Shown in pieces: positions 25,761 to 37,030 of a stretch of 64,000 nucleotides of DNA; position 1 is the stretch's first letter, and each line of letters starts with the position of its first letter. The translations under genes were made by a program, and so were the position numbers. Under the pieces are notes generated by a model. The model worked only from the letters and a program-made list of their open reading frames with translations. It was not told the DNA's origin and did no database searches. The DNA is from Lunularia cruciata (taxonomy: Eukaryota > Streptophyta > Marchantiopsida > Lunulariales > Lunulariaceae): the NCBI GenBank assembly GCA_948567375.1, contig OX419755.1, positions 58,539,945-58,603,944 on the forward strand, read 5' to 3'.

Positions 25761-26792
25761 TCACCACTCAGACACTTGTGAGTCTTGTGCCTATCAAGAC
25801 GATCCATGCATATGCTGGGGGCGATGGACCGAGTGGGCATGGTATTCTTGGGACACAACCAGTAGCTACTAGGGAGAGTGGTCCACTTGGAGTCCATCTA
25901 GGTGAGCATGGACTACTTGGATTACACCCTTGGTCCACTTGGGATGCAACTAAAGGACGTGTGGAGCTGGCAGCCAGAGTGGAGGGAGTTTTTCACACAG
26001 AGGTTGGGACCTCTAGTGGTTGGGGGCATGACACTTTCGCTCCCAAGGGCCCAGTGTAGCAGCTAGTCAGTACGTCTTCCACTCTTACGACATTTATAGA
26101 GGATACTTGGGAACAAGATCTTGGACCCAAGCTTACTACAGAGGAAAGACAAAGGTTTGGAGGTTCTTAAGGAGCCATACGAGTTGTTTTGCCTTTAGTA
26201 TGAAGGATTTGGGTGCTCTGAAGGGACTTTGTATACGGATTGAACTGACTAACAATACACCAGTTTTCTGACGTCCTTATTGATATAGTGAGATGGAGAG
26301 GACATTGATTCAGAGTCAGAGTAGTGACCTTTTTTGAGGCTGGTTTGGTGGAGATTTCACATAAAGAGTATGCATCAGCAAAAATGATGCCAACCAAGAA
26401 GGATATGCATGGCAACTACACAAATAGGTGGATGTGTGGAAATTACCATCATATCAACCAATAGACCAAGGCTGATTGGTATGCCATACCTACATCGGAG
26501 GAAATTTTTGATGCAATTGGGCATGCAAAGGTGTTCAATACTTTGCATCTTCAAGCAGGATATCATAAGTTGCTAATCAAGGAGGAGGATAAGTCCAAGA
26601 CAACATTTTGGGCTATTGATCCTCACGGTGTCATGGGGTTTGTCTAGTCTCAAGAGTGAGTCGGGCTCCTGGCTGCTTGTCCCTAGATTTCACAATTTGT
26701 AATGGCTTGAGTGGCATGCATGGAATCTAATAGATGGGACAGTGAACTTTCAGTGACTACCAAACCTAAATGCACCCAAGTTTCCCCTCTGA

Positions 26793-26915
26793 TTTCGCAA
26801 TATTCCTTCCAAAAGAACCAATCAAATTCTGGTCAGTTCTATTTGGCTTTGATTCCCCAATATTCTTCCCAAAAGAACCAATAGAATTTTTGGACAGTTC
26901 TATTTGGGTCTGTGA
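26793..26915 (+). repeat. Two-copy tandem duplication of about 60 bp
   Basis: The sequence starting with AATATTCCTTCCAAAAGAAC at about 26,799 is repeated about 61 bp downstream (AATATTCTTCCCAAAAGAAC), including the following CAGTTCTATTTGG. The copies are about 85-90% alike by eye. Confidence 0.7.
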
Positions 26916-28084
26916 TAAGCTTTTGCCGGGCTGTGTATCAAGTATGCTTACCCTTGTAGTTGGAGCCCTTAGAACAAAACTGCTGATGGTGTAGCTGCTA
27001 TATTGCTAACTTGCTTGACTGTGCCCATCTAGTCATGTCCAATCATTTGTGATGGTGACGGTTGTAAGAATAAAGAGCTAGAGAATTGCACATGCATATT
27101 TATTACTCTTTGGAGTGTCTGATGGCTGCTTTTCTACACTAGCTTTATCTAAAGAAGAGGGATGCATTGTTTTAAACCCACCAGGTAACTCACCAACCAG
27201 TACTTGATTCAGTAAGGGTCTTGTTATTCTCCAACACCTTCCCAACATTAACTAACTTCATATCATTTAATGTTTTGGACCATTTTCCTTCTCTAAGTGC
27301 CATTGAACGAGAATGCTCTCTTTCAGAATGGAGATGGTGGTGGCGGGGCATATTTGTTAGGACCTAGATCTGTGCCATCATATAGATGAAACTCAAGCTT
27401 CAATAAATCCTTCATGAACTTTGAGACCAGATCCAGATCACAATTTCATCTCTTTGAACTCTCATACTGTCTGGCACCTAATCTTGGCATTGCATTTCCA
27501 ATTTCCACAAAAAAACCATTGTTGCAAAAGTAATTCCTTGTCCCAACTCTCAGATGGAAAACTAAACATGGATTTGTAACAAAGCAGATCAGGCCAAGCC
27601 GAAACTAATGCAAAAACTTGACAAAATTCATTTGACAGCTACCTTCATCATATAAGTCAGTCCACCAAGCAGAACACAAATCATCATGTGCTCCTTCAAA
27701 CCCAACACAATTCAACATTAGATCACTTTGCAATAACCAAGATACAAGAAGATGAGCAAGAAATTGTATGAGGAGAAGACTGTCATTGTAGCACAACCGC
27801 AATAGACTGCTCGTGCAAGGAGAACTGGCCTGTTTCAATTCTTCTCTGCCCTTCCTATTTCATCCTTCAATTGCTCACTGTCACACACACTCTTCTTTGA
27901 TCCTTCTTTTTTCCTTTCTCTGCCCCTCTTGTTTCTTCATTTGATCCTATTTGATAAAACCTCTATCTTCATGTTCTGTCCAAACTCTCTGCCCTTTTGA
28001 TTTCTTCCTTTCTTTTGATCCTTCACTAAAAACCTTCCCTTTTGAAACTTGAACTCCTTGTTTCCTTCATTAGTTCCACCTCCC

Positions 28085-28905
28085 AAAATCCTGGCTGCTT
28101 TCTGCCAAATTCCCAAAACCCTCCTTGAGATCCTCATGTCTTTCCCGAAAAGTCCCCTTTGACCTTCAACCCTTTTAACTCAAAATAAAACTTTTCATTA
28201 CTCTTCGTTCCAAAAACTCCCTTTGACCATCTTCTGTCTTCTTGAAACCCTACTCTTCCTTCCTAAAATCCCAGCTGCTTTCTGCCAAATTCCCAAAACC
28301 TTCCTTGAGATCTTGTTGTCTTTCCCAAAAAGTCCCCTTTGACCTTCAACCCTTTTAAATCAAAATAAAACTTTTCAATACTCTTCGTCCTTCTAGAAAC
28401 CTCCTTTTGACCATCTTTTGTGTTCTCAAAACCTTGCTCTTCCTTCCCGAAATCCTGGCTGCTTCTGCAAAATTCACAAAACCCTCCTTGAGATCCTCCT
28501 ATCTTTCCCAAAATCCTAGCTGCTTTTTGCCAAATTCCCAAAACCCTCCTTGAGATCTTGTTGTCTTTCCAAAAAAGTCCCCTTCAACCTTCAACCCTTT
28601 TAACTCAAAATAAAACTTTTCAATACTCTCCGTCCTTCCAAAAAACCCCTTTGACCACCTTCTGTCTTCTCAAAACCCTGCTCTTCCTTCTCGAAACCTT
28701 GCTCTTCATTCTCAAAATCCTGGCTGCTTTTTGCCAAATTCCCAAAACCCTCCTTGAGATCCTACTATCTTTCCTGAAATCCTAGCTGTTTTTTGCCAAA
28801 TTCCCAAAACCTTCCTTGAGATCCTCCTTGTCTTTCCCAAAAATTCCCCTTCGACCTTCAACCCTTTTAGCTCAAACTAAAACTTTTCAATACTCTCTCT
28901 CTCTC
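28085..28905 (+). repeat. Pyrimidine-rich minisatellite with 180- and 62-bp periods
   Basis: The motif TCCTGGCTGCTTTCTGCC plus about 45 following bases recurs at about 28,096, 28,268, 28,451, 28,513, 28,717 and 28,779. Gaps alternate between about 172-204 bp and about 62 bp, so long units and short sub-units were amplified together. The long unit also contains CCTTCAACCCTTTTAA and AAAACTTTTCAATACTC. Stop-free frames on both strands here are a consequence of the composition. Confidence 0.85.
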
Positions 28906-30689
28906 ACCTTCACGGTCCAGTTCAAGGGAAACCCTCCTAATCTCTTTCTTTCTTCATTCCATGTGCTCCTGTCATGACCAGCCAGCAAAACAAAATTTCT
29001 CCCTCTCACCTTCACAGTCCAGTTCCAACCCTCTAAAATCTCTTTCTCTCTTCATTCCATATGCACATGTCACCACTTGTTCTGACCAAAACTCTAAAAA
29101 TCTCCCTTTCCACTTCTTGTCCACCTCTCCAGACCAAAACTAAAAAATCTCCCTTTTCACTTCTTGTCCTCTTGTCCCTTCCTCAAAACAACCACTCTCA
29201 AAACCATTTTCTCTTTCTTTTCTTCATTACACATCATTAAAAATGCTCATAGATCATTTGATCAAAGCCTCAAATATAACTTCCGAGACCTTTAGGCTCA
29301 AGAAGAAAAATGCACCAACTAAAATAGTCTCACACATATTATCCATTCAAATGACACTCAAAGCATATTTGCAAGATTCCAATACCATTAACAAGCCATG
29401 ATTGGCGTATCATAAAATTAAGCTCCAAGTGTTGTGTAACACAAAAAAAACTCTTGAGCTTAGGTATCACAAAGGAAAAATCTAGAGCTCACCAAATGGC
29501 ACCAACTCTCTATGAATCATTTTCCCGACAACAACAATAAAGATGTGTTCTATTAGTAGAAGTTCTCACCATTTGGGTCAAAGAATGCTACTATTGAGTT
29601 CTAGAGGGTCATGGATAGGATCCTAGCTGGATTGGATGTTGCTTGGTGCTATATTGATGACATTTTGGTCTCTAGCACTACCGTGGAGGAGCATGAGAGA
29701 TAGTTGTTGGAGGTGTTTGAGAGGTTCAAATCTCATGGACTCAAATTACATCCTGGGAAGTGTAGGTTCTTCCATGAACAGGTTGAGTATTTGGGTCACA
29801 CTATCTACCCTCGAGAACTTGGTGTTCAGCAGACCAAGGTGGAGGCTATTGCTTGTATTCCTTGGCCTACAGATGTGAGCAAAGTGCGAGCAATCCTTGG
29901 GTTGGCAAACTTCTATCGCCGCTATGTTAGAGAATTTAGTGCCATTGCCAAGGCCTTGACAAAGCTGACCAAGCTTACACAAGAGTGGTGTTGGGGAGAT
30001 GAGCAGGAGAGAGCTTTTGTAGAGCTCAAGGAGAGGTTGACATCTGCTCCTATTTTGAGAAGACCAATCAAAAGATGGCCATTTTAGGTTCATACTGATT
30101 GGATTATGTTGGAGCTTAGAGCGGTGCTCACCCAACATGATGATGAGGGGAAGGAGTTTGTGGTGGCTTATGCTAGTTGCTCCAACAATTTAGTGGAAGC
30201 GAGAGTGCTTGGAAGCGGTTTAGGTAGTAGCACATTTCTGATGTTACTTATTTGGTAACCCCTTCACTCTCATCACTGATCATCAGCCATTGGAGTGGTT
30301 GATGGAGTCCGACAAGCTTTCAAGGAAGCTTGCATGATGGGCTCTAATTTTAAAGGAGTATGATTTCATGGTTGTGCACAGACCTAGAGTGGTGAGCTAT
30401 GATGTAGATGGGTTGAGTAAAAACCCATGTCCCAGCCAGCAAGATCAGACCGGAGCACGTTGGCATGGTGAGACAAATGAGGAGATGGTGCTAGGTTGGC
30501 ATGCATTGGCCATTTTGTGTATAATTTCAAAGGCTTTGGTGGTATCTCTCTCAACACATACAAGAGGAGTTATTGAGGTCATAGATCCAAAGAGTGAAGA
30601 TATTGGTACAGTTCAGCGAGACATTCATGATGATGTCTTAGTGATGGACTATCTTTGCACTAGTGTTGTGGGTGGTATAGTTGGGGCCA

Positions 30690-31720
30690 AGGAGAGAGAC
30701 CATGTTCTTTAGCAAACCAAACGGTTCAAATTTGGAGGGTAGACACCTTTTGCATGTATGGGAAGATGGTAGAGTGCGAGTAGTACTACTTCCATCTCAG
30801 AGACCACAGTTGGTCCGTCATGCTTATGAGGAGCTAGGACATTTTGGAGTAAAGCATACATATAGCTTACTCTAGAGTCATCATTGGTGGCGCGGTATGC
30901 AAACCAAGGTACAATAGTTTGTTGCCAGATGTGTGGTTTGTGACCAAGTTAGAGCATCATTCAATGCTCCTACACCACAATTATACCCATTACCTATCAC
31001 GGGATTGGGTTATTGTTGGAGTTTGGACTTTGCTGGACCTTTACCATTGACTGTGAGACATCATCGGTATGTTTTGGTGATGGTGGAGCACTTCTTCAAG
31101 TGGATTGAGTTGGTGGCACTTCTTGACAAGTCTAGTGAAGGGACAACTTACTTGTTCCTGGATCAAGTTCTTAGTCATTTTGGTGCACTAGTTGAGGTTT
31201 TGACTAATTAGGGTACAAAGTTCTTGGGGAAGTTTTAGGTCTTGTGTGACAAGGCTTTGATTGATCATTGTATTACATCTTGAGATCACCCTAAGGCAGA
31301 TGGCTTAGCAGAGAGAGTGGTTCATATGGTGAAGAGAAGATTACGAAAGTATGGTTTGCAGAGAGGCCACTTGGGAGATTGGGATCTCCAATTACCGTGG
31401 TTGGCCATGGGCTATCAATTCAGCCGACAAGCCTCCTTAGCATCCTTCTCTCCTTACTTCCTACTCTATGGACGAGATCCAAATTAACCTGCAGCCATTC
31501 ATTAAAATGCTAATGTAGTTTTGGACTTGGATGACCATAATGTATGGATGAGCACATGTTCTCAATGGGCAGAGATCTTTTGAAGAGTGATGCGGATGGC
31601 CTTTGAGAACGTGGTGATTGCTCAGCATAGAATACTTTACGCTATGCTACCATTTGAGGAGGAGGTTATAGACCCTTGATCCGTTGATTTCATCCAGGAG
31701 ACTATGTATATCTACAACAG
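30690..31720 (+). pseudogene. Ty3/gypsy-type DDE integrase remnant (younger copy)
   Basis: The zinc-binding HHCC region is readable: HAYEELGHFGVKH (about 30,819-30,857) then CVVCDQVRASF (about 30,932-30,962). The catalytic core has SLDFAGPL (first Asp, about 31,021-31,045); VLTN then GTKF, where the second Asp is Asn (about 31,198-31,220); and DHPKADGLAERVV with the Glu kept (about 31,283-31,322). It ends with LQLPWLAMGY and SPYFLLYGRDP. Stops and the Asp-to-Asn change show it is inactive. It resembles the Ty3/gypsy type rather than a tyrosine recombinase. Confidence 0.85.
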
Positions 31721-31918
31721 ATAGCACCGATGACACTTGATGTTTTGACAGGCCGCACTATCTTGAGAATGCGTGAGGTTTTGCCATCTAGAGTCCTTGT
31801 GTTAAAAGGACATGATGGTGTTGTTTGGAAGGATCATGTGCACAATTATGCGCCATGCCACCTCCCAGACATTGATGGTACTATGGACCCAAGCTTGGCA
31901 CTTGTACGTGCAAGCTTG

Positions 31919-32058
31919 AGGTGTATGTTATGTGGCTCTTTTGGTGGAGCTACTACTATGTTAGTGTGTGATAGTTGTTCAAGAGGATGGCATATGGTAT
32001 GTATGACTCCTCCTCTCACAATGGTTCCTTAGAGACAGTGGTTATGTCCTAGATGTAC
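31919..32058 (+). pseudogene. PHD finger following the integrase (younger copy)
   Basis: The sequence has CMLC, VCDSC, GWHMVC and, after one TAG stop, WLCPRC, which completes C4HC3 with the PHD-type Trp before the last Cys pair. All eight metal ligands are present. The position, directly after the integrase C-terminus and before the polypurine tract, is the same as in the older copy at 13,787-13,927. Confidence 0.8.
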
Positions 32059-32216
32059 TTGACCTATAGCTAGTCCATTCTTTATATGGTATAGATTGCA
32101 ACAAATGACTAACGATGGGGTTCCATAGCACTCGGCCTCTTGATCTTTGCCCATCATAGGGTATACCATATACTTGGAGTAGATGGCTATTTGGAGTTAG
32201 AGGGACCTAACCGCTA

Positions 32217-32230
32217 GCTGGGGGGGTGAT
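32217..32230 (+). promoter_or_regulatory. Polypurine tract
   Basis: A run of G residues (CTGGGGGGGTGAT) lies directly before repeat B1, which begins TGTGGCAC at 32,231. The older copy has an equivalent G-run (13,617-13,630, minus strand) before its B1. This is the expected primer site for plus-strand DNA synthesis. Confidence 0.7.
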
Positions 32231-33641
32231 TGTGGCACTTTAAAGCCTATGTATGACTTATATGTGAGTTGTGCTTCTATAGTGTATGATGTTGATAGTG
32301 ATGTATGTTGTGTAGTGATGTATATACGCACAACAACGGTCACACTATTTGTAGTGTCGCATCTAGATTGCTCGGACATTGGAGTTGCAATGATAGTAGT
32401 TAGAATTATTTCAGTAATTTCTCAAAGACTACTTTCCGACGGTCAGATTTTGTGTTCAGGTTACTGACTTCACGGTGGGGCCCACCATCACTTTGCACCA
32501 TTTGCACCATCAAGTGTGCTGTCAATGGGACCATTAGGGTTTCAGACCTTGCTCAAGTCCAAGAGTATACTTTTGAAGTGCAACTCCAGAGAGCTCACTT
32601 CTTTGATGTTGAGCCTTCGAGTTCCTGGCTATGGAGGACAGAGGCCAGTGAGCGTCACCTGGATTCTCTTAGCTAGAGTGGGTGTGGCTTAACTATAATC
32701 AGTGCCCAGTTTTTGGCAATTTATAGAGTGACAGATCAAGTATTGATCTGAGTTGAGTGGATTCAAGAGTTGTAAACAATTGTGGCACTTTAGAGCCTAT
32801 GTATGACTTATGTGCAAGTTGTTGCTTCTATAGTATATGTGTAATACCAAGGGTTAGCCATATGATCTAGATGTGAAATTTGGTTCGGTAACATCTAGAA
32901 TGATGTTATACATGATGGTCAAAATAGATCAGATAGAAGTATCACCAAAAGAGTACTTCTACTAATAGGGCAGAAACCGAAATAGACTTGAGAACCTTAG
33001 AACCAATAGCTAGACATATGATTTAAAGGTGAGAATTGGTTTGGTAACATCTGGAAGGATGTTACACATGATGGACTAAACAGATCAGAAAGAGGTATCA
33101 CCAAAAGGGGACTTCTACTAATAGAGTAGGAACCAAAATATGCCTGAAATCTTTCTGAATATGTAGGCAATTTCGGAGGCCTAAACGGATGAATTAGGCC
33201 TCGAAAATGTGCAGATTCCCCCCCCCCCAGTGGAGGAAAGGCTGGCCTTCCCTCCCCCCTGGTTTGTCTCGTCGAGAGCTTTCCAACGGTACCTTACTCA
33301 TGTGATTCTGAGATTCCTATAGGAAGATTCCCTAAAAGATTCCCCCTGGTCAAAGCTTGTTTGACCAACCAGATAGGACCTAGACCAGACAGGTCACCCA
33401 TCCAAGTCAGTAATCCAAGGGTGGAGCTTGCTGACATGTCACCTATCTATGTCCCTAATCCTATGGTGGAGCTTCCTTGGAGGAGATCCTCTTGGTCTAT
33501 ATAATAAAGAGAAGGTGCTCCCTTGGGGCATCAAATGTTTGAGTGTGCAATCTGTGTTTTCTCTCTTCTCTTGTCCTCGGAGTATTACAATATGATGTTG
33601 ACATCAATGTATGTTGTGTAGCGATGTATATATGCATGACA
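32231..33641 (+). repeat. 3' terminal repeats B1-A2-B2 of the younger element
   Basis: B1 is 32,231 to about 32,349, starting TGTGGCACTTTAAAGCC. A2 is 32,350-32,779 and matches A1 at 20,221. B2 starts at 32,781 with TGTGGCACTTTAGAGCC, is interrupted by solo LTR copy B (32,840-33,589 plus duplication), resumes at 33,595 and ends at 33,641 in GCATGACA. B2 without the insertion is about 106 bp, against 105 bp in the older copy. Confidence 0.75.
32840..33589 (+). mobile_element. Solo LTR, copy B
   Basis: It begins TGTAATACC and ends GTATTACA, with perfect 5-bp flanking repeats ATATG (32,835-32,839 and 33,590-33,594). It is 750 bp and very similar to copy A over its whole length, so these two are probably the youngest of the five. 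It is inserted inside repeat B2 of the younger gypsy-like element and therefore postdates it. Confidence 0.92.
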
Positions 33642-34499
33642 TAAGTGTTTAGATCTAAAATGGACACCTCTTCATATTGGTCTTCCATAACTAGATTCAA
33701 AACTATAGCCTTCCCTAACATAAAGAGCTATGCACTAGAGTCTAATAAGACCCTTTATGGTGTATAGACCTTCCTTGAAAGTTCCACCAAAAAGAAAATC
33801 TCACTCTAGTTGCCCAATAGGCAACTCTAGGTGTGAACCAAGCTTGCTCAAGTAGGTCTAGTTGGTAATTCCTTTAGCTTAGTTGTTGTTGCTTGCTTTA
33901 AACCATTGGTCACTGGTCATTAAATGGACCCATGATCCTTAGCCAACTCAACTCTACTATTAACCACCTCTACTCTAAAGCATGAACCACATCATTCATA
34001 CTCTCAAAAAAGTGTGGTAGCCAACCAAAACATTGGAGCTGGATCAACTTCCAATATAAGCATGGCACTGGTTGAGAACAAAGGGAAACACATAATCAAT
34101 TAAGTTGCCCCCAACATCATGCTAAACCTAATTTTTTAGTAGAGGTGGTTGACTAGTATCTAGTCCATCATGCATTCTATCATCACCTACCATACTTACA
34201 CTGAGACATCTAAGAGCCATGGATGTCATCTATAGTGCCTTAGAGAGTATGAAAGACTAGGGAAGTCAAACTTGACTACCAAACTCTCCTCTTTGTAGGT
34301 CCAATTCCATTGATGCTCCTCTAGGCTCTAGAGCACATATTGCACTCATATTCATTATGGTAGATGCTTCTACTTGTGTTGCTCCACACATAAATTTCAA
34401 GACATCCTTATCACCAACATAAGAGATGGAAGATTTAGCACTTGAATCTTATCTCCTTTGAGCTATGGCCATGTTAGCCAATCTATGCTTCAATTGCTC

Positions 34500-36360
34500 A
34501 ATTTGAGTAGCCATGGCTATATCAAAAGCAAGGGCATGTACTGGGCTCCTACCTGGTGTAGGTCCTCTACCACACCACCTTTACAATCATATCTTCTATG
34601 ACCTAGAGCTCCTCTACCACCTACCATAACAACCCTACTACTTTGTAACTCCGAGTGAAGGTCAAAGCACTGGTCATTGTTGTGACCAAATTTTGTGACA
34701 ATGGTCACATTGTCTTTGTGATGGCTATGATGCACTAGAGATATCATATCTATTACCTTGATTTCACTCTCTCTTGTGGTGAGATCCACCATAAGTCCAA
34801 CAAGCAACACCACCACTCACTAGTTGCTCTTGACCCAAAAATGAAGATAAAGGATCTAATTCACCAAGCACTCCACTCACTCCATAAGATCTGTCCTATT
34901 TCTTTACTCTTAGAAGCCAACATGGTGTGTTATAGTCTAGAAGAAGTAACATTTGTGGATAAGGTCTTCTTATCAATTCCAAATGTTATCATTCTCTCCT
35001 CCACCATGTTGAGCTCAATGCACTTAGCTAAACTGAAGACCATTGCCAAAGTAGGTGAGTTAGCATATAATCACGTAGCATCATGTACTCTACGTCACAA
35101 TTCCTTGTCCAAGATCCCATGCCAAAACTAGATTTCTTGGGTCTCAATAACTCCTTGAGTGAAATTGATCAACCATCTCATGCAAGCATTTTCCTCCTTA
35201 TGCTCTCTCCAACCTTTAGTTGGAACTCTTACAAGCTCTTCAACTTGTCAATCTGCACTCTTTGGTAGTTCTTAAACACTTAAACCCCAATATTGCACCA
35301 CCTCTTACAACAGTTCCTCCATTTGTAGTAGCACAATCTCCAACTAGTGCACCTCTACTAGGTACACCAACGCTACTAGAGCTAGAACTCATAGATATTA
35401 TTGATCTACCCCTAACAATCGAGCCTAAAGTGATAAAACATGTAGTTTAGAAGCCAATAATATCTCTATACCTCAATCTCCTCCAAGTGAGCTCTCCTGA
35501 ACTCATGATATTCATCAATTGGTAGACCCTCCAAATGTTGGAATAATGCCTTCCATGCCATGAAAAGCCTAAACAAAGTTAAGTTTTGTATTTGTTGTAA
35601 ATTTGTAGTACCATTAGCTAGATATATTATCTAGACTTGGAAATTAGCTTGGTAATATCTTTAGGGATGCTATATAAAATGGTCTTATTAGATCAGATAG
35701 AGGTGTCACCTAACGAGTATTTTCACTAATAGTGCAAAGGTTGAGAACACCTTGAAAACTTTAAAGCAAAATTTGGAGGCATAAACAAAATAATTAGGCC
35801 TTGAAAAATGGAATCTCTCCCCCCTTTTGAATAAAGGATGTTTCCTTCTCTCCCTTGTTTGTCTCATCAAGATCTTTATATCATCCATGCTATTTTGAGT
35901 TTCCTACAAGAAGATTCTGCAAAGATTCCTTTTAGTCAAACAAGTTTGACTAATCAAATAGGATAAGGATCAACATGTCACCAATCCATATAGCTAATCT
36001 AAGGGTAGAGCTTGCTGACATGTCACCAATCCATGTATTTAATCCAAGGGTCCACCTCCTTTTTGTGGAAATCTTGCTATGGAATAAAGACAAGGTGCTT
36101 CTTTGGAGCATTGAGATATTGAAGAACAAAACCTTATGTTTCTCTTGGGGTTCTTGTCCTTGAAACATTACAAAATCACACCAACTATCAAACTCATAGA
36201 TGAAGTCATCCAACTCAAGGGTACTCATTGTATTAGAGTAGTGTTTGGGGCCTTTGGAGGCCCCATAAATCTTGGCTGTGTCCCATAACAACGGTGTGGA
36301 CACACCAAGTGGACTCTCAACTAAATCAACTCCCATGTGAATCTCCAATTGGAATCAATG
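34500..36360 (-). pseudogene. gag remnant of the older element
   Basis: The N-terminal part reads SPLGVSTPLLWDTAKIYGA then ELDDFIYEFDSWC (about 36,310-36,190). After solo LTR copy E (35,604-36,172) the capsid part continues, and the knuckle region is near 34,680-34,800, partly readable as FGHNNDQCFDLH. Frameshifts are more numerous than in the younger copy, consistent with greater age. The sequence order is the same as in gag at 21,960-23,570. Confidence 0.7.
35604..36172 (+). mobile_element. Solo LTR, copy E
   Basis: It starts TGTAGTACC and ends CATTACA. It is flanked by AAATT (35,599-35,603) and AAATC (36,173-36,177), a 5-bp target duplication with one change. It is 569 bp and lacks the internal duplication found in copies A-C, so it probably represents the ancestral LTR form. 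It is inserted in the older gag. Confidence 0.8.
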
Positions 36361-36965
36361 TCTTCCCTCATAAGGGCTTGAGATACAAGTTGATATTGAC
36401 CGCCACTCTATGTAAATCCAATACGTATTGTAGCAAAATCTCTTCTCGAATCCTCAAATAACTTCATTGTGGCAATATACCCCAAACTGCAATTGTAACC
36501 CCAGCAAGAACCACCACCTAATGTTACTCTAACTATGATAACTGCACTAGAGGGAAATGCACCATGTGACCTAATATCATAATACATACTCTCACAATCC
36601 GTAGGCCATCACTTCTTATCTCATTGGAGAGAAACATACGTACTATGACTAGTCATTACTCTGGCTTCATTATTGAGAGCACACTAGAGCACCAAAGCCC
36701 TAAATATCAAGGCATTTCATACAAATGTGGTGCATAAACATGAAGTAGAGAATGCAAGAGGTCCAATCACAAGAAATCAAAACAATAGTCCTCTATCTCA
36801 CAAATCAAAACCACACTAAATTTATCATCATTGGGCATTTGATATAATAAAAGTGTCTATCTACACTTACGCTACCAAGATCATCAAGGATGGGATCAAA
36901 TTGCTCTCTTGGCCAAAGCTATATGAGTATATGTATTAGGCCACTAATCACAAGGACAACAAATG

Positions 36966-37030
36966 AGTGTGGATCAATTGGCTAGGGCACCAATCTAGGA
37001 GCCAAAAATATATGGTTCAAACCATATTGC
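36966..37030 (+). other. tRNA-like sequence in the older element's leader
   Basis: GTGGATCAATTGGCTAGGGC resembles a tRNA A box, and GGTTCAAACC about 40 nt later matches the B box consensus well. It is antisense to the element, as in the younger copy at 21,290-21,350. There is no clean cloverleaf and no support for a functional tRNA. Confidence 0.5.

Larger units (their letters stand above)
26646..29555. mobile_element. 2.9-kb insertion of unknown type within the reverse transcriptase
   Basis: RT coding sequence stops at about 26,645 and resumes at about 29,556. The junctions carry a possible short duplication (TGTCTA at left, TGTTCTA at right). I see no TG...CA ends, terminal inverted repeats or coding region. 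The right half of the top strand is strongly pyrimidine-rich and built of tandem repeats (28,085-28,905). The 77-codon frame at 27,605-27,838 (-) has no known motif. A non-autonomous element or captured host fragment is possible; the class is unknown. Confidence 0.6.
26100..30440 (+). pseudogene. Ty3/gypsy reverse transcriptase and RNase H, split by an insertion
   Basis: The N-terminal RT part is at about 26,100-26,645, with fingers and palm sequence before the catalytic box. The sequence resumes at about 29,556 with KFSPFG and VMDRILAG, the YIDDILV active site (about 29,650-29,670), then GLKLHPGKC and VEYLGHTI, the usual Ty3 order. The connection and RNase H domains follow, with VHTDW giving the first RNase H Asp (about 30,087-30,105) and VDGLSKNPC near 30,400. 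Stops are scattered and a frame change occurs near 30,200. The two RT parts are separated by about 2.9 kb of unrelated DNA, so this copy is dead, although the YIDD residues survive. Confidence 0.85.
20221..33641 (+). mobile_element. Younger methyltransferase-bearing gypsy-like retroelement
   Basis: This is a nearly complete plus-strand element inserted into the protease of an older copy of the same family. In order: repeat A1 (20,221-20,648), leader, gag with two zinc knuckles, aspartic protease, cytosine methyltransferase, reverse transcriptase/RNase H, integrase, PHD finger, polypurine tract, then repeats B1-A2-B2 ending at 33,641 in CATGACA. Removing the solo LTR (32,840-33,589 plus its 5-bp duplication) and the insertion in RT (about 26,646-29,555) leaves about 9.7 kb. 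All genes carry stops. The protease-methyltransferase stretch has only in-frame stops and no frameshift that I can find. A clean target duplication cannot be shown: TAGAG-like sequence is on the left and TAAGT on the right. Confidence 0.82.

Noticed and set aside
27605-28541. Minus-strand frames in the pyrimidine-rich insertion as genes
   Set aside because: They are low-complexity translations of the tandem repeat with no start context or domain.
28085-28905. CRISPR-like array
   Set aside because: The units are long, alternate in length, have no unique spacers and lie in plant nuclear DNA; it is a minisatellite.
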